This document shows positions 1 to 10,907 of a stretch of 64,000 bases of DNA, piece by piece. This DNA comes from Cristatella mucedo. Its lineage: Eukaryota; Bryozoa; Phylactolaemata; Cristatellidae. Each line of letters starts with the position of its first letter. Position 1 is the first letter of the stretch. The notes beneath the pieces are model-generated. The model was not told the origin of the DNA and ran no database searches. It saw only the letters and a program-made list of their open reading frames with translations. The translations under genes were made by a program, and so were the position numbers. The stretch spans positions 778,501-842,500 of the forward strand of contig WPIO01000038.1 of NCBI GenBank assembly GCA_009760855.2, read 5' to 3'.

Positions 1-178
1 CTCCAAAGGATTTTGGGCTCTTATGAGGTGCAGCTAAGCGATTCGATTCAAAAAGCAGATGGCACGATACCTAGCCTGGTTGGGGAGCTGTTCTCATAGG
101 TAGGCAGGCGGGAGCCAGAGGATGGCTAGGACCAAAAAGTGAGTGACAAAGTTCAACGACAAGGCCACCGATTAGCCA
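1..178 (-). mobile_element. LINE family 1, 3' coding relic
   Basis: Read on the minus strand, this is a diverged copy of the last part of the LINE family 1 reverse transcriptase ORF. It shares, in order, the blocks seen at 25015-25150 (CTCCAAAGGATTT, then GGTACGAT..TGGCCTG, then GGCTGGAGCC). The window edge cuts it. It is an old, non-functional fragment. Confidence 0.6.
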
Positions 179-689
179 TAGCCACTGAAACGAGTCAGCT
201 TGTCTCCACCATTTTGCCATATCCTCTTGGTCTGACGATCGCCACTGACCGGCTGTTCTCAGTGAGTCGAACTCTTGAGTGCGCAATCCTTGCCAGTAAA
301 GTGGGCAGACTTCATGCACTGGTTCGGAAGAATTGATCGCTACTACTTTGCCTAACCAGCAGCCACGCTTGTGTCGTATGCACGGAGCCGGGTGCTTTGT
401 TTCTGCAAAAGACTTGACATCTATTGGGCTCGCCGTGAGGTGCAAGAAGTCTGAAGTTGCTGCAGCTGTGGGTTCTCGCGCGTCAGTATCAGCACAGTGG
501 ACAGAGTCTGTCCCGTGGCGTAGCCATCGGAGGACAGCGATGTTAGAAGCCGTGTCGTCAGCGTGGGTCGCTGTAATGGCTGCAAGGCTGTGCAGTGAAT
601 CGCCGACGGTTCGCAGCCGTGCAGCTTCTTTGCTGAAAGCGCTGCGATGGCCTCCCTTCGAGCAACGAATGTGCAGAACGAAATTTTTA
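179..689. other. No recognised gene
   Basis: Several overlapping open frames of up to about 200 codons occur on both strands. None shows a recognisable domain, and one of them runs on into the LINE relic. I see no convincing gene here. Part of it may be older LINE family 2 sequence upstream of the next element. Confidence 0.4.
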
Positions 690-1166
690 CTCTGACCCAC
701 AAGGCATTGTGCCACGGCTTGGCTTCTTCCTGGCTAGCTGAACTGCCTGACCATTTTCAGCCTCTTCATTCCCACAAGTTCTCTTAGGACAGTAAATAAG
801 CTGTTCCATTCCTAAGCACGCATTCCATGGGTAAAGATCGTTGGCAGCAGAAGCTATTGCTCTGCAGGTCCTGGACTGTTGAACTCGGCACTTCAACGAT
901 TCCTATGCGACATCATCTCTCTGGCTTCCGACTGCGGTACATCTTTTCTAGCAGTCCCGAGCTGCCGCTTCCACGTTTCTCTCTCGACTGCCCTCCTGAC
1001 TCAGCTCGTCACTTTCTCTTTGCCGTGTAAGATGAAGCCTTTAGGCAACATGTGCACACCGAAAGCTACTTCGGCTTTGAATGAGCTGTAGAAAGTTCAC
1101 CAATCTTAGCACCTGCGTAGTCCTTGTAGTTTTGTGGAGTTTCAGACGCCAAGATGCATTACACTG
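690..1166 (+). mobile_element. LINE family 2, 3' end
   Basis: This stretch matches the reverse complement of 22134-22590 block by block: CTGACCCACAAGGC, AGCTGAACTGC, ACARTAAATWAGCTGTTCC, the GCTCTGCAGGTCCT region and the final TTTGTGGAGTTWC..GATRCATTACA. In the better copy the coding part reads DRSFSSAGPRLWNSLP, the usual C-terminal signature of CR1/L2-type non-LTR reverse transcriptases. The 3' end carries a short ACATT-like repeat instead of the hairpin tail of LINE family 1, so it is a second family. Confidence 0.65.
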
Positions 1167-1566
1167 CAGTAAGGTGTTGATTTCATAAGGATAAAGAGAC
1201 TGCATGAACGAGGGGCCGAGCTGCAACCCAAAGGATACCACTTTTTGCTTGCGATGGGTGCCGATTGCATGTTGCACTGACGACGAGCGCGGTAAAAGCC
1301 CTCCTCGTCGGCCACGGCACCGGGCCTGTGCAGAGGCTTGCTCCAGGGAAGTGCAGAAATGGATGCTCGGCTGCACGCATGAGCAAGAGCCCAGGCCTTC
1401 CCTACCCCTTCACGTGCATCACGTCCTCAGCAGAATCCGTGCATGCTGTGCCTGCAGCGATGCAGAGCGGCGTCTCTCTCTCTGTGACTGTCGAAGCTTG
1501 CGCCTCCTGCTTGCAGGAAAGAAGCTCAGGAGCTCAGCAGAAGCCCTTCTCCTCCTCCTGCCGCTG

Positions 1567-1662
1567 CGGTCCACTGCTGCTGCGGTCCACTGCTGCTGCG
1601 GTCCACTCCTGCTGTGGTCCACTGCTGCTGCGGTCCACTGCTGCTGTGGTCCACTGCCACTG
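1567..1662. repeat. 16-bp minisatellite, six copies
   Basis: Six head-to-tail units of the form YGGTCCACTSCTGCTG at exactly 16-bp spacing; the last units are slightly diverged. It lies in a CTG-rich stretch. I see no gene in the rest of 1167-1929, although the repeat keeps several frames open. Confidence 0.9.
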
Positions 1663-1929
1663 CAGCTACTATTATCGCTGCCACTGCTGCTGCTGAGCCG
1701 GCTGGGTGAATGAGGGTCTCTGAAGGGATGGATCAGGCTTGTGACACCTTGTGTCCATGCTGTCTAAGGCATAATCTTTTGACCTATGGCTTGGAGGGTT
1801 CGCCGAGCAGTGTAAAGCAATCTCTTGCGTGCACCGATCAACGTGGGTGCTGCCTTCACTGCAGCCAATGCCGCAATGTTGTGCGTAAGACGAACCTTTG
1901 GCAGCTATCTGTGCTTCTTACTCGGCCGT

Positions 1930-2098
1930 GATAGCCCATGAGGCAAGGTGCTCGCTCGTCGAGGTCGTGGGTTCAAGTCCTGCAGTTGGGCCAATCATTC
2001 AATTGCATTTCCCTTTGCAGCAAATGTAAAGCGCCTAGAGAGAGATTGAGTTCTCTGAGGGCGCTTTATCAAGTGCACTATTATTATTATTATTATCA
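1930..2098 (+). mobile_element. SINE: tRNA-like head joined to LINE family 1 tail
   Basis: A perfect A box (TAGCCCATGAGG, 1932-1943) and a B box (GGTTCAAGTCC, 1970-1980) lie 26 nt apart, as in RNA polymerase III tRNA promoters. The body then passes into the LINE family 1 3' end (CCCTTTGCAGCAAATGTAAAG), its hairpin AAGCGCC..GGCGCTTT, and an (ATT)n terminus. This is a composite SINE that probably borrows the LINE reverse transcriptase through the shared tail. Confidence 0.75.
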
Positions 2099-2104
2099 TT
2101 CTGT

Positions 2105-2180
2105 ATTGCCAACTGCAAATGGTGGTGACGGCCGATAAGGCTCTTCTGTCACTATACAAGTGAGGTGGTTTAGTTGGTTA
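2105..2180 (+). mobile_element. SINE A, 3' tail only
   Basis: It matches the distal part of the full SINE A copies at 8912 and 35775: CAAGYGGTGRTGAYRGCCG, then GGCTCTTCTGTC.CTATACAA and GAGG.GGTTTAGTTGGTTA. The tRNA-like head is missing. It abuts the preceding SINE. Confidence 0.65.
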
Positions 2181-2190
2181 AAAAAAAGTT

Positions 2191-2330
2191 CTTGAGCAGC
2201 TGACCTGGCGCTCGGCAGCAGGCGTGTGCAGTGCCTTGAGCAGCTGACCTGGCGCTCGGCAGCAGGCGTGTGCAGTGCCTTGAGCAGCTGACCTGGCGCT
2301 CGGCAGCGGGCGTGTGCAGTGCCTGAGCAG
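2191..2330. repeat. 44-bp minisatellite, three copies
   Basis: Three nearly identical 44-bp units begin at 2191, 2235 and 2279 (CTTGAGCAGCTGACC...GTGCAGTGC), followed by a partial unit. The near-identity suggests recent expansion. Confidence 0.9.
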
Positions 2331-3521
2331 ACTGCGGGTGTGCTACTGCTGCTTCTGTGTGTCATTTCTTTAAAAGCAGCAGCAAGGCTGCTTCTTATCA
2401 TGTAACCCACCAAACGGTATGGAGACGATAGTGTCCCAAAAGACACGGCCTACATTACCTATTTCGTCGCGGTTAGTCGAGTGGAGCATATAGGTTGATC
2501 TATTTCTTGACGTGTGGCATGTTGCCTATTGTGCAATGTCAATCGTTAAAGGATGTCTAAGAGTCGTGCACTTGCACTGGACATTACCTGTATAAACCAT
2601 CACTGTCTTCTGCTAGCGTGATGCCAGAACAGTGGTGCAATGCTCTCCGGGAGTACCTAGTCCTTGTGATCACCTTGTACAACTTGGCATGCTTTTCTCT
2701 AGTTAAGGACACGACCTGCGGGCAGCTCGCTGAGGTGCACCGCCACCGATGGTTTCACGGGATTGTCGGTACCATACAAATTGCCCGTGACCTCGGGGCA
2801 GTCACATGTGGTGGCACGGAGCGCCTTCACTTAAGGGTGCATCACGAGAAGCTCTGTAATGCCACCTTATCTCTCTCAGCCATGGCCTGCCCTCCCGCCT
2901 CGGGGTGCGGTACTATAGCAGCAGGATAATATAAAATAGGCAGCAAGGGAAAAAGCTTGTGTCAATTCGTGACAGGGACGTTAGCCCGCGACAACTGATG
3001 CCGGAGGTTCAAGTCATACTCACTAACAACAGAACAACAACTTCAACAGAAAAGTCACTCCAGTCGCCGGCAATCGTTAGTTTGGCTTCACTCCTCTGTT
3101 CAGGTCGCCAAAACCCTTTGGCAATACGGGCATCCTCCAACAGTCGTCAGGTCGTTTACTCATTTCCCACGAGGTCCCCGAGCAGCTATCAGAGCAAGTC
3201 GTTCTCGTCCATGCTACGTCGGTATCCTCATCGCTCGCCGTAAGCCCGGCCCACTCCTGTGCCCGGACGCGCGCAAGCCTGGCTCGTAGGCTTCGCATTG
3301 GCCAGTGCAAGGGTGCCTGCCCTCCTTGTGTCAGCGCTCGGCACCGAAGCAACCACCTTGCAGACGCTCTCAGCTGGAAGCAAGCAGGTGCACCAGCCCA
3401 TGCACCAGCGTGGAGCCGCCGCCGTCCGCTCTGGAGCAACTGCTGCTGCTGCTGCCGCTTGGTGCGCTGGTCTCGAGCGCGCCTGTGGCTGCCGCACGCC
3501 GCGTGCCATTTTCCGCTGCAG
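2331..3521. other. Upstream of LINS1 exons; no exon assigned
   Basis: The visible LINS1 exons cover only the C-terminal half of the protein, so upstream exons are expected. This stretch becomes GC- and CTG-rich towards 3520 and has overlapping open frames, but no segment matches the family clearly enough to call. The missing exons may also lie before the window. Confidence 0.4.
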
Positions 3522-4389
3522 GTCGTGCAGCGACGGCTGCAGAGCCTGATTTCGACCGCTTGCACCCGCTCGCTGTCCACTGCCGCCGAGCCTCACTGGC
3601 GGCTCGCTGCGTGCGACCTCGTGGCCGGCTGTGGCTCTCGCCGGCGTGTCGAGCCCTGCCAGAGGGTCGCGCAGCTGCGATTCCTCACCGGAATCCTGCC
3701 CTCCTACAAGGAACACTGGCGTTGGGCACTGAGCCGTCACCACAGCGTGTCGGATGAGCCGCTGCACTTGCTGGCCATCTCGCGAGCGGTCAGGAAGCTC
3801 ATGCGCTCACTGGCGGACGCTCCCGTCGACTGCTCGTGCGCACCGTCGACGACGTCAGCAGTGTCCTTGAACGACGCAGGCTGCCACCTCTGCTGCTACC
3901 ATTGCTGCTCTGCGGCTGTCGTCGACAGTCTTGACCTCGTGACGGCCTCTTTTCTGGCGGCGAACCGGAGGCCACCGGAAGAGGCAAACGTCGCTAGCCA
4001 CTTGAATGGTTACGACCAGCGCTTGGACTGCGCACGGCTGCTGCCGCTGGCGACCGCCTATCGTTTGTGGTCGCCGTGCATGGGCGGCGGCGGCAGCAGC
4101 GGCGGCCAGTCTGCACTTGGCATCGGTGAGCGCCTGGTGGCGCTCTCTGCCTCGCTGCTCGGCATTTACGTCGGCTCTCGCCTGTCCGGCGTGCCGCTGC
4201 CGACGGCCACCGGCTGCCCGCCCTCTCCAGGCCGGCCTCGGCAGCGGCGACCTGCCTCCGCCGCAGAAGCCGGCCGCAGCATGCAGACCGACGAGACGCT
4301 CTTCCCGGCAGTGGCCACGGTTAGCCGGCGGTGCCGGATGCTGGTCGTGCTGCATTCTGCTGCCGCCCTCGTGTCCTCTGCCGGTGCCG
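3522..4389 (+). CDS. LINS1: LINS1 (Lines) homologue, upstream exon
   Basis: Predicted exon of 868 bp. The acceptor is TTTTCCGCTGCAG (AG at 3520-3521) and the donor is CCG|GTAAGC (GT at 4390). It opens in phase 0 with VVQRRLQSLI and closes in phase 1. The last base plus AC of the next exon makes a GAC codon, so the frame continues exactly into 5047. The encoded ~289 residues are Ala/Leu/Ser-rich and helical-looking (for example AVVDSLDLVTASFLAANRR), compatible with the helical middle region of Lines proteins but with little direct identity to vertebrate LINS1. Assignment rests on splice-phase continuity with the two recognisable downstream exons. A second open frame on the same strand (4006-4950) looks like a shadow because it runs into the CT repeat. 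The protein's biochemical function is poorly known. Confidence 0.55.
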
Positions 4390-5046
4390 GTAAGCTTTGC
4401 CTGCTGGGACCGATGCCTGCTGCTGCTGCTGCTGCTGCCACAGTCCGAACTGCTGTGTGCTTGTGTGTGCACGCGAGAGCCTTTTGAACCGACTCTGCTT
4501 AAAGTCTGCCACGTGGATTTTAGATGTGCGATAGCTCCCCTCTCGTCGGTGTTGGTATGGTGTGCACGTGGTTACGGCACTTTGTCCTCGGCCATCTCAA
4601 GCTCTTTCTTTCTATCGCTCTCTCTCTCTCTCCCTCAGTGTGCCTCTCTCTGTCTCCTTGCATGTCTCTCTCCTTTTGCCTCTCTCTTTCTCTCTGCGTC
4701 TCTTTCTCTCACTCTCCTTCTGCTTGCACCTCTCTCTCTCTCTCTCTCTCTCCCTCTCTCTCTTTCCTTGCGCCCCTCTCTCTCTCTCCCTCTCTCTTTC
4801 TGCTTGAACCTCTCTCTCTCCCTCTCTCTCTTTCCTTGCGTCTCTCTCTCTCACTCTCTGTCTCATTGTGCCTCTCTCTCTCACTCCTTGCCACGGGTTA
4901 CTTCCCCTTGCACCAAGTCGCTTCTTTTACTTCGGTCGCCCTGTAAATGATGGCGATACACACTCCCGAATGCCCCCTTCCCGGTGCAGACCGTTGACTG
5001 CTTCGCCACTGCAATTAGACTGCCGTGCCTGTCTCGCCACGCGCAG
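4390..5046 (+). other. LINS1 intron with (CTG)n and CT-rich microsatellite
   Basis: The intron has GTAAGC at its 5' end and CTCGCCACGCGCAG at its 3' end. It carries about seven CTG units near 4418-4439 and a degenerate CT/CTC microsatellite at roughly 4610-4895. Leu/Ser- and Arg/Glu-rich open frames across the repeat are artefacts. Confidence 0.65.
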
Positions 5047-5230
5047 ACGACTGCGACACCCTGCGACTGGTTGACGAGGCCTTGACACGCTTTGAGCTGG
5101 ACGAGTCCTGGACGAGCGAGTCGCCCGACCGCTCGCTTGGGCCGCTGTGTGTGGACGAGCTGCTTGCGTCCGATGACCTGCTCGTCGAAGCCCTGCTGTG
5201 CCTGCTGACTGTGCACCAGGGCTTGGAGCG
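5047..5230 (+). CDS. LINS1: LINS1 (Lines) homologue, internal exon
   Basis: A 184-bp exon between CCACGCGCAG|AC and GAGCG|GTCAGT. It reads DDCDTLRLVDEALTRFELD, then CVDELLASDDLLVEALLCLL and ends HQGLER. The stretch DDLLVEALLCLLTVHQGLE corresponds to the conserved vertebrate LINS1 segment around EQDDDMLEAAKASL, just before the C-terminal Lines domain. The exon ends after two bases of a codon, and the single G at 7593 completes it as Arg followed by Met-Lys-Asn-Gly. Continuity of frame at both junctions supports the model. Confidence 0.75.
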
Positions 5231-6408
5231 GTCAGTGGCACTCAGCTCCGGCTCCTGACGTCTGCTGCCCCCGAGCGCTGCTGTCCCTGCTGCCTGCGTA
5301 GGTCGTGCGGCCGTCGGTCGTGTGCCACTGTGTGCGACCATTCGAGACATTTGTTGCTCGCATTTTGTTTGATCTTAGCGAATTTGTTTAAAACTCGGCA
5401 CCGCAAGCTGATCGTGCTAATTACGGTGCTGCCTGGTGTGAGCTGATAGTTTCCCTTGCACACCGTCCTCTACTGTGGTGTGCCTTGCAACTGTTGTCGC
5501 GTGGAGATGTGATCAAGTGCCCGACCAGCTAATGTTAGCAACGGTTAGCTAATGCATCAGGTGATACTTTGGGGCTGACCGTATGCAGGCCTAAGAGAAC
5601 TAAATCTGTCTGCAGTTTACATATGCTGCATAGGAAGGATGCCAATATGACATGACAATATCAGCCGAAATGACCTCGCAAATACCATTCACACTGACCG
5701 AGCAAAGCTGTGGGATACAGGTGGATTTTTAGCATAAATAGACTAGCAAATGTTTGGATATGAGAAGGGACCCATAAGTGAAACTAAGTACTGTCTAGAG
5801 GTATTTAAAAGTGTCCCGATTTGAATTTCTAAGGTACCTTTAGCTTTTGATCTTTTTCTATGCTTAAAAGACGTGTGTGAGAATGAAAGAAAATGGTTAA
5901 TCTTATGATGTAGCCGGCTCGTTTCCAGTCCAACATTTGCATCAGGTATTGGGTGCACTCTTTTTATTAACAGCAGTGTTGAAGCTAATATTTTCGACGT
6001 GTCCTGAAGTCGTTTTTCTGACGCATATGATGCATATCGTGTTTCCATAGTGCACATACAGCCGGAACTGTTGCTGCTACGTGAGCATGGATGGGAAGGA
6101 TGAATGGTTGCCTATGCACTGCACCTTATTGACCCTCAGACTGACCCTATTTGGGGATGGAATCTTAAATTGCTATGAATCTTAAAGAAATCGGTGATGC
6201 ATCTGACATTTGTAGGACACAGTATACATCTTGTAGCCATGACACAGTCCGCAAATTAAGCATAATGAGGATAACGATTAAGCTCTCTCTCCTCTCTTTT
6301 TAGCCAAACTGTTGTGCATGCCTGCAGACATTTGCCTAGTGCTGTAAGGACGACCTGAGGAAGCTTATCCATGTCCTTGGACTGAGTGTCAAGGTCATGG
6401 TGTGTGGC

Positions 6409-6560
6409 ATACTGGTTTGGTCTAGCGGTTAAGGTGCTCACCCCGACCAAGGTTTGACTGAGGTCATGGGCTCGAGCCCCAAGGCATATGTGAAGCGCCT
6501 GAATAGAGATTAAGTTCTCTTGGGGCGCTATATAAATGAATTATATTATATTATACTAAT
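6409..6560 (+). mobile_element. SINE B in LINS1 intron
   Basis: The tRNA-like head GGTTTGGTCTAGCGGTTAAG, a B-box-like GGGCTCGAGCCCC and the tail GAAGCGCCTGAATAGAGATT..TCTCTTGGGGCGCTATATAAAT are complete, ending in ATT/ATA repeats. The rest of the intron 5231-7592 is AT-richer and shows no gene. Confidence 0.8.
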
Positions 6561-7592
6561 ATTAATTTTCCATGCAAACATGAGAAAATGTTTTGTGTTC
6601 ACGTCGGAAAAGTTACCAGTTGAATAGTGACCTGTAAAAACTGCTAATTTATCTTTTATTGACATAACATCTACATGTATATTTTTAAGAATCAGTCACA
6701 ATTTATAGATGAATGCATACAGTAAAGCATGCGATTGTAGCACTGAACTTTTTCCAAGCAGGAAAGTATGTTCCTAGATGTTGCCATGCTTGCAGTGTGC
6801 TTAGGTCATGGCCTGAGAGTCACAGTCGAATTTCACTGCAGGTCTGCCACTACTACATGCATAGATAATGGGAAGAGATGGTGTGCAGAAGCACTGAACT
6901 CGGTGCATACCGTAGCTTTTTGTGACAGACTGCCCATATCCTGGGCTTCCTCTTGGCTGCACCAATATTCCAACTATTCCAACTTACCTATTCCAACTTT
7001 GTACCGGTTCCACCTTATGCTGCAGTTGATGTGATTAATTCACATTTCGCCATTTGTCACTCCTGCTCATCCTTGCTCCAAATGTCTGTGCCTGACCACA
7101 ACCACAGATATCGTCTGATGTGCTCTGCCATCTTTATCAAATTTGCTTTAAAATGTGGGAAAAGTGTGCACTCGCATGTGTGTGCATGTGCATGCATGTC
7201 TGTGCGAGTGTGCATGTGCTTAAGGAGAGAAAAGAACAGTTCGTGATCGTGCTCTCACTAAAACATGAGAAAAGTTGAGCCTGTGCAAGACAGGCATAAG
7301 ATCTTGTAGCTAACCGATCCATAGTTGTATCTAGTTTCCAGATTTATTATTCTGATAACTGACCGATTTGCCGTCAATAGTGTGCTTATGGCTTACTTCT
7401 TTTGTTTGCCATTCTCTCTCCTCTCTTCTTTCACTTTTAATCCTCTAATCCTTCCTAACCACTACTCTAACCCTGATTAGTCATTTCTTACCTTGTCTGT
7501 CTTGTGCCTGTTCTTTGCAATTGCATTTTGATTGTCATCTTTGCACTTTATCTCATTTCAATGCCTCTGTCAATGACACTTTCGGTTTACAG

Positions 7593-8253
7593 GATGAAAA
7601 ATGGTAAAAGCTTCGGTGACCAGCAAAATGTCCTTCTGAACTCAATAAATCCACATCGCACGTTTTCCCGTCTAGTCGAAAGAACTGGGTTTAACCATCA
7701 GGTCTTTTTGGACTGGCTCATCTCGCCCGAGACCCGGTTCCTTTTGTACTTCGTGAAATATGTCAAGTGCCTTGCAAGCAACACGGCAGCAACATCGGCT
7801 GCCCAGCCTTCTGCTGCATTCACTTCGGTTGGTCCGTGGTCCACGACGGATTCCAAAGTCAGAGGCAGCGGTCTGTCCATGCTTGTAGCCTCGTACGATG
7901 TAGACGTGTGTGACGACAACCACGATGCAGATGACGGTGGCGCCAGCTCCGAAGTCAAAATGGACTGCAAGCCTGCAGGCACGGTCGCTGTCGAAACCGT
8001 AGCTGAGACCACTGCTGCAGTAGCAGACTGTCCCATTGGCATGGTGACTGACCGACGTCGGCAGTCGGCTGCAGCAAGCCGTGAATGTGGCGTTGCCTCA
8101 AAGCTGGGCTATGCTCAGGCGCTCGTACTGAGCCGGCTGCTGGCAGCACTGCAGGGCGTGCATGCATCTGGCGTCTTTCCTTACAATGCAGCACCGTTGC
8201 TGCGACTGCTGCGGGCTCTCGATTTGCCACATTGTGCCCCGTTGCTCGAGTAG
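7593..8253 (+). CDS. LINS1: LINS1 (Lines) homologue, last coding exon
   Basis: The acceptor TTTCGGTTTACAG ends at 7592. The exon encodes 219 codons to a TAG stop. Near its start it reads NPHRTFSRLVERTGFNHQVF, then LDWLISPETRFLLYFVKYVK. This matches the signature of vertebrate LINS1, where NPH is followed by a phenylalanine-rich turn and then LDFLISSETCFLEYFVRYLK. A long low-complexity acidic/Ala-Ser linker follows, as in vertebrates, and the protein ends with GVFPYNAAPLLRLLRALD, matching the vertebrate FPYNPTALLKLLKYIE end. The length and order of conserved blocks fit the C-terminal Lines domain. Lines was first described in Drosophila as a segmentation and signalling gene; human LINS1 is linked to cognitive development. 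A GTG or TTG start further upstream is not needed. Confidence 0.88.
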
Positions 8254-8865
8254 GGTCGCACTCTACGAGATGTGCTGAAATGGCCAACAGCATCAGCCAT
8301 TCCTCTCTACTCGATGGTCATTCTTGGCCTAGGCTCAGCAGGTGACCGTACTGTCAAGCCTGAAATCGTGTGCATCCTGATCTCTTACCTTGGAAAATGT
8401 ATCGCCTGCTGCTAATAGATGATCAGGCCTACAGCAAGGCAGATACGATTCTCTGCTAGGTCTGCCTCCTCTGATGCCATGCTCTATAGACCATTCCGCA
8501 GTTAGCCAAGTTTGAGTCGTGTAACATCGTTTGATGAGGAGTGGTGTTGCATTCGCTGTTGGGCAATTTAAGTGCATGCACAATAATGCAGCAATCGTTC
8601 TCACCTCCCGACATAAAGCGCTCTCATGCACGTTTGTTGTTCGTTGCAGGATTCTTCCGAAAAATGAAGTTCTTGCCCACTAATCACACTGTCTAGTAAT
8701 TTTGACTAAAATAGAACCAGTCAATAGGTGGCATAATGTGGATCGGGTTGGTAAGTTCCTATTTCGGAGTGTCCAGAAGGTATGTAGTACATGACACATC
8801 CTTACAGAAATTACCTGCCTATGGACATCTAAACACTTATCCCTTCGGGCTGCTGGGTCTGCCAT

Positions 8866-8892
8866 GCCGGCGGTGTTACATACACCGCCGGC
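8866..8892. repeat. GC-rich perfect hairpin
   Basis: Eleven-base perfect arms GCCGGCGGTGT and ACACCGCCGGC flank a 5-nt loop (TACAT). It stands out in otherwise AT-rich DNA 600 bp after the LINS1 stop. No oligo-T run follows. Its role is unknown. Confidence 0.7.
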
Positions 8893-8911
8893 TAATAACC
8901 TGCATATTAGT

Positions 8912-9082
8912 TCTGAGCCGAGATGGCGCACTAGGTAACGCGGTTGCTTTTTCACGATCTCGCTTCCAAGGTCGTGGTTTCGAATTCTGTAGTAGGCGAT
9001 CTTTATCGCCACTGCAAGAGGTGGTGATAGCCGTAAAGGCTTTTCTGTCGCTATATAAAAGAGGCAGTTAAATAAGCTAGTT
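8912..9082 (+). mobile_element. SINE A, full length
   Basis: The head GAGCCGAGATGGCGCACTAG contains a perfect A box (TGGCGCACTAGG). The B box is slightly decayed (GGTTTCGAATTC). The body GCGATC..TATCGCCACTGCAAG and the tail GGCTTTTCTGTCGCTATATA then AAATAAGCTAG match the other SINE A copies. Confidence 0.85.
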
Positions 9083-9106
9083 TTTTAAGCCATTTTTTCA
9101 TTTGTT

Positions 9107-9676
9107 TGCTCCAGCCTATCAGATCTACTCACCCACCAGGCCAAACATCGTACCAACCCCTTTTCGGAACCTAAGTCTACTAATACCTCGTACAAACCTC
9201 AAATCCTTTGGAGACCATGCATTTAGTTCGTATGCTCCCAAAGCCTGGAACTCCCTCCCGATCTGCGTCAGAACATCCCCTGACCTGACCACATTTAAAA
9301 AGAACTTAAAAAAACACCTATTTAGGACAGCATTTAGTGGGTCTCTGTGATTCGACCTTTATGTGCTTATGCGTGCTGACACTGTGCATGCTGCCACTAA
9401 CCATATTTGCATGCTGATCCTCTGTATGTCACCTCTAACCATGTTATACTTGACATTTAGCATGCTAATATTAACCATTCGACCATGCTTCTATTGCAGC
9501 AAATGTAAAGTGCCTAGAACCTGTGCATGTCACCCCAAACCATGTTATTCATGTTGTTTATCTAGCATGATATTACTCAGCATTCAATCTTGTTTCCCTT
9601 TGCAGCAAATGTAAAGCGCCTAGAAAGAGATTGAGTTCTCTGAGGGTATTTTATCAAGTGTATTATTACTATTAAG
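9107..9676 (+). mobile_element. LINE family 1, 3' end
   Basis: 5'-truncated copy that starts in the last part of the reverse transcriptase ORF. It encodes PRTNLKSFGDHAFSSYAPKA and continues WNSLPICVRTSPDLTTFKKN, the canonical CR1/L2 C-terminus, then the GCATGCTGACACTGTGCATG-rich 3' UTR and the hairpin tail. The piece AATGTAAAGTGCCTAGAAC at 9503 duplicates part of the tail 5' of the real one. It ends in TTATTACTATTA. Confidence 0.85.
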
Positions 9677-10422
9677 GGCTGGTGGCCAGGCACCAGGCGT
9701 TTACCACTCTCTAGTCATCCGGTAGAAGCTATGAGTAGCTGGCTGTGCTATGCGACGAATTTCAAGCTGTTTGTTGTCGCACATGTCCCGAGGCTCAAAG
9801 AAAGCCTGATCCGAGTGCTGCTGTGAGCATTTACCGGTTGTGTAGGCAGGTGTGAACGACGTGGAAACTAGAAAATATCAGCCGTTATACTGGAGCTTTG
9901 AAAGACACAATAGAGCTCGTAATGCTGCGGTAGCTTATTGCTTCCTCCTGGAGACCTCTCCTACTCAAGCTTTTAGCGTTAGCAATAGCTTGGTCTAGCT
10001 GCCTTTGATGGTTCAGTGAGCTCTCGACAGCTCTCAGCACACAGAGCTGGCGTTGCTGTGCTCGTGTTCCGATCAGCTGGTGCCATAGATTACGACTGCG
10101 TCGTCTAACGTGAGGCTTGACCTGTAGCGTAAACTTGTAGGGTGCTGGTTATGTATGCTGTCTGTTGCTATGATTGAGCTGGGTTAGATCGCTGCTGATT
10201 ATTGGGGAGCTTAGCAAGCTGCTGACTGGTAGACGCCGGTACCTGTGCGTATAATGTTTCATATCTGTACATATGGCTGCAACAGGAATTCAGTTAAACG
10301 TAAGCTTTGAGCCAGGTAATGACATATAATGACACCGGTCAAGATTAAAATCGTCACTGACTTCAAAGGCTGTAGTATCTAGTTGTGCTGAACACGAATG
10401 TCGCTCTACAAAATATTGTATT
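9677..10422. other. No recognised gene
   Basis: No open frame longer than about 60 codons and no recognised repeat. Mixed base composition; probably old intergenic DNA. Confidence 0.5.
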
Positions 10423-10664
10423 GGCTCATTTTGAAGATATTTCATGTGGTTGATTTTCTATGTTTCACCGTGCAAATTTATCCAGTAGGATCGCAACAGC
10501 ATCTAAAATATGCCTAGACTGATGTAATATTGCATCGCATTGCGGCTCATTTTGAAGATATTTCATGTGGTTGATTTTCTATGTTTCACCGTGCAAATTT
10601 ATCCAGTAGGATCGCAACAGCATCTAAAATATGCCTAGACTGATGTAATATTGCATCGCATTGC
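10423..10664. repeat. 121-bp exact tandem duplication
   Basis: Bases 10423-10543 and 10544-10664 are identical by eye (GGCTCATTTTGAAGATATTT ... TGCATCGCATTGC). Lack of divergence implies a recent duplication, or an assembly artefact. Confidence 0.9.
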
Positions 10665-10907
10665 ACAAATACAATCATGCACAATTCACCATGAGTTGAT
10701 TGCATCATTTTCTGATGCAATGCAAAACTACTGCCTGGCGGTTGCTGCTGTAGGCTGACGTCATAAAGCCCAGTCGGAAAGGTTGACAATTTAAAATATT
10801 TCAGACTTTGTGCGAGGCAGTTGAAGGAAGCTACGGTTTCATGAAACTGTTATATTTTATCCGTTGAGGTACAATACAGAACAATAATGCCTCGAAAGTG
10901 CATTATA

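Noticed and set aside
71-715. 214-codon minus-strand frame
   Set aside because: It spans a LINE relic and unique DNA with no domain; chance openness is likelier.
4006-4950. 314-codon frame overlapping the LINS1 upstream exon
   Set aside because: It runs into the intronic CT repeat, has no domain, and the alternative frame joins the next exon in correct phase.
8912-9000. tRNA-like sequence with A and B boxes
   Set aside because: It recurs as the head of SINE A at many places and lacks a tRNA fold with a proper acceptor stem; not a tRNA gene.
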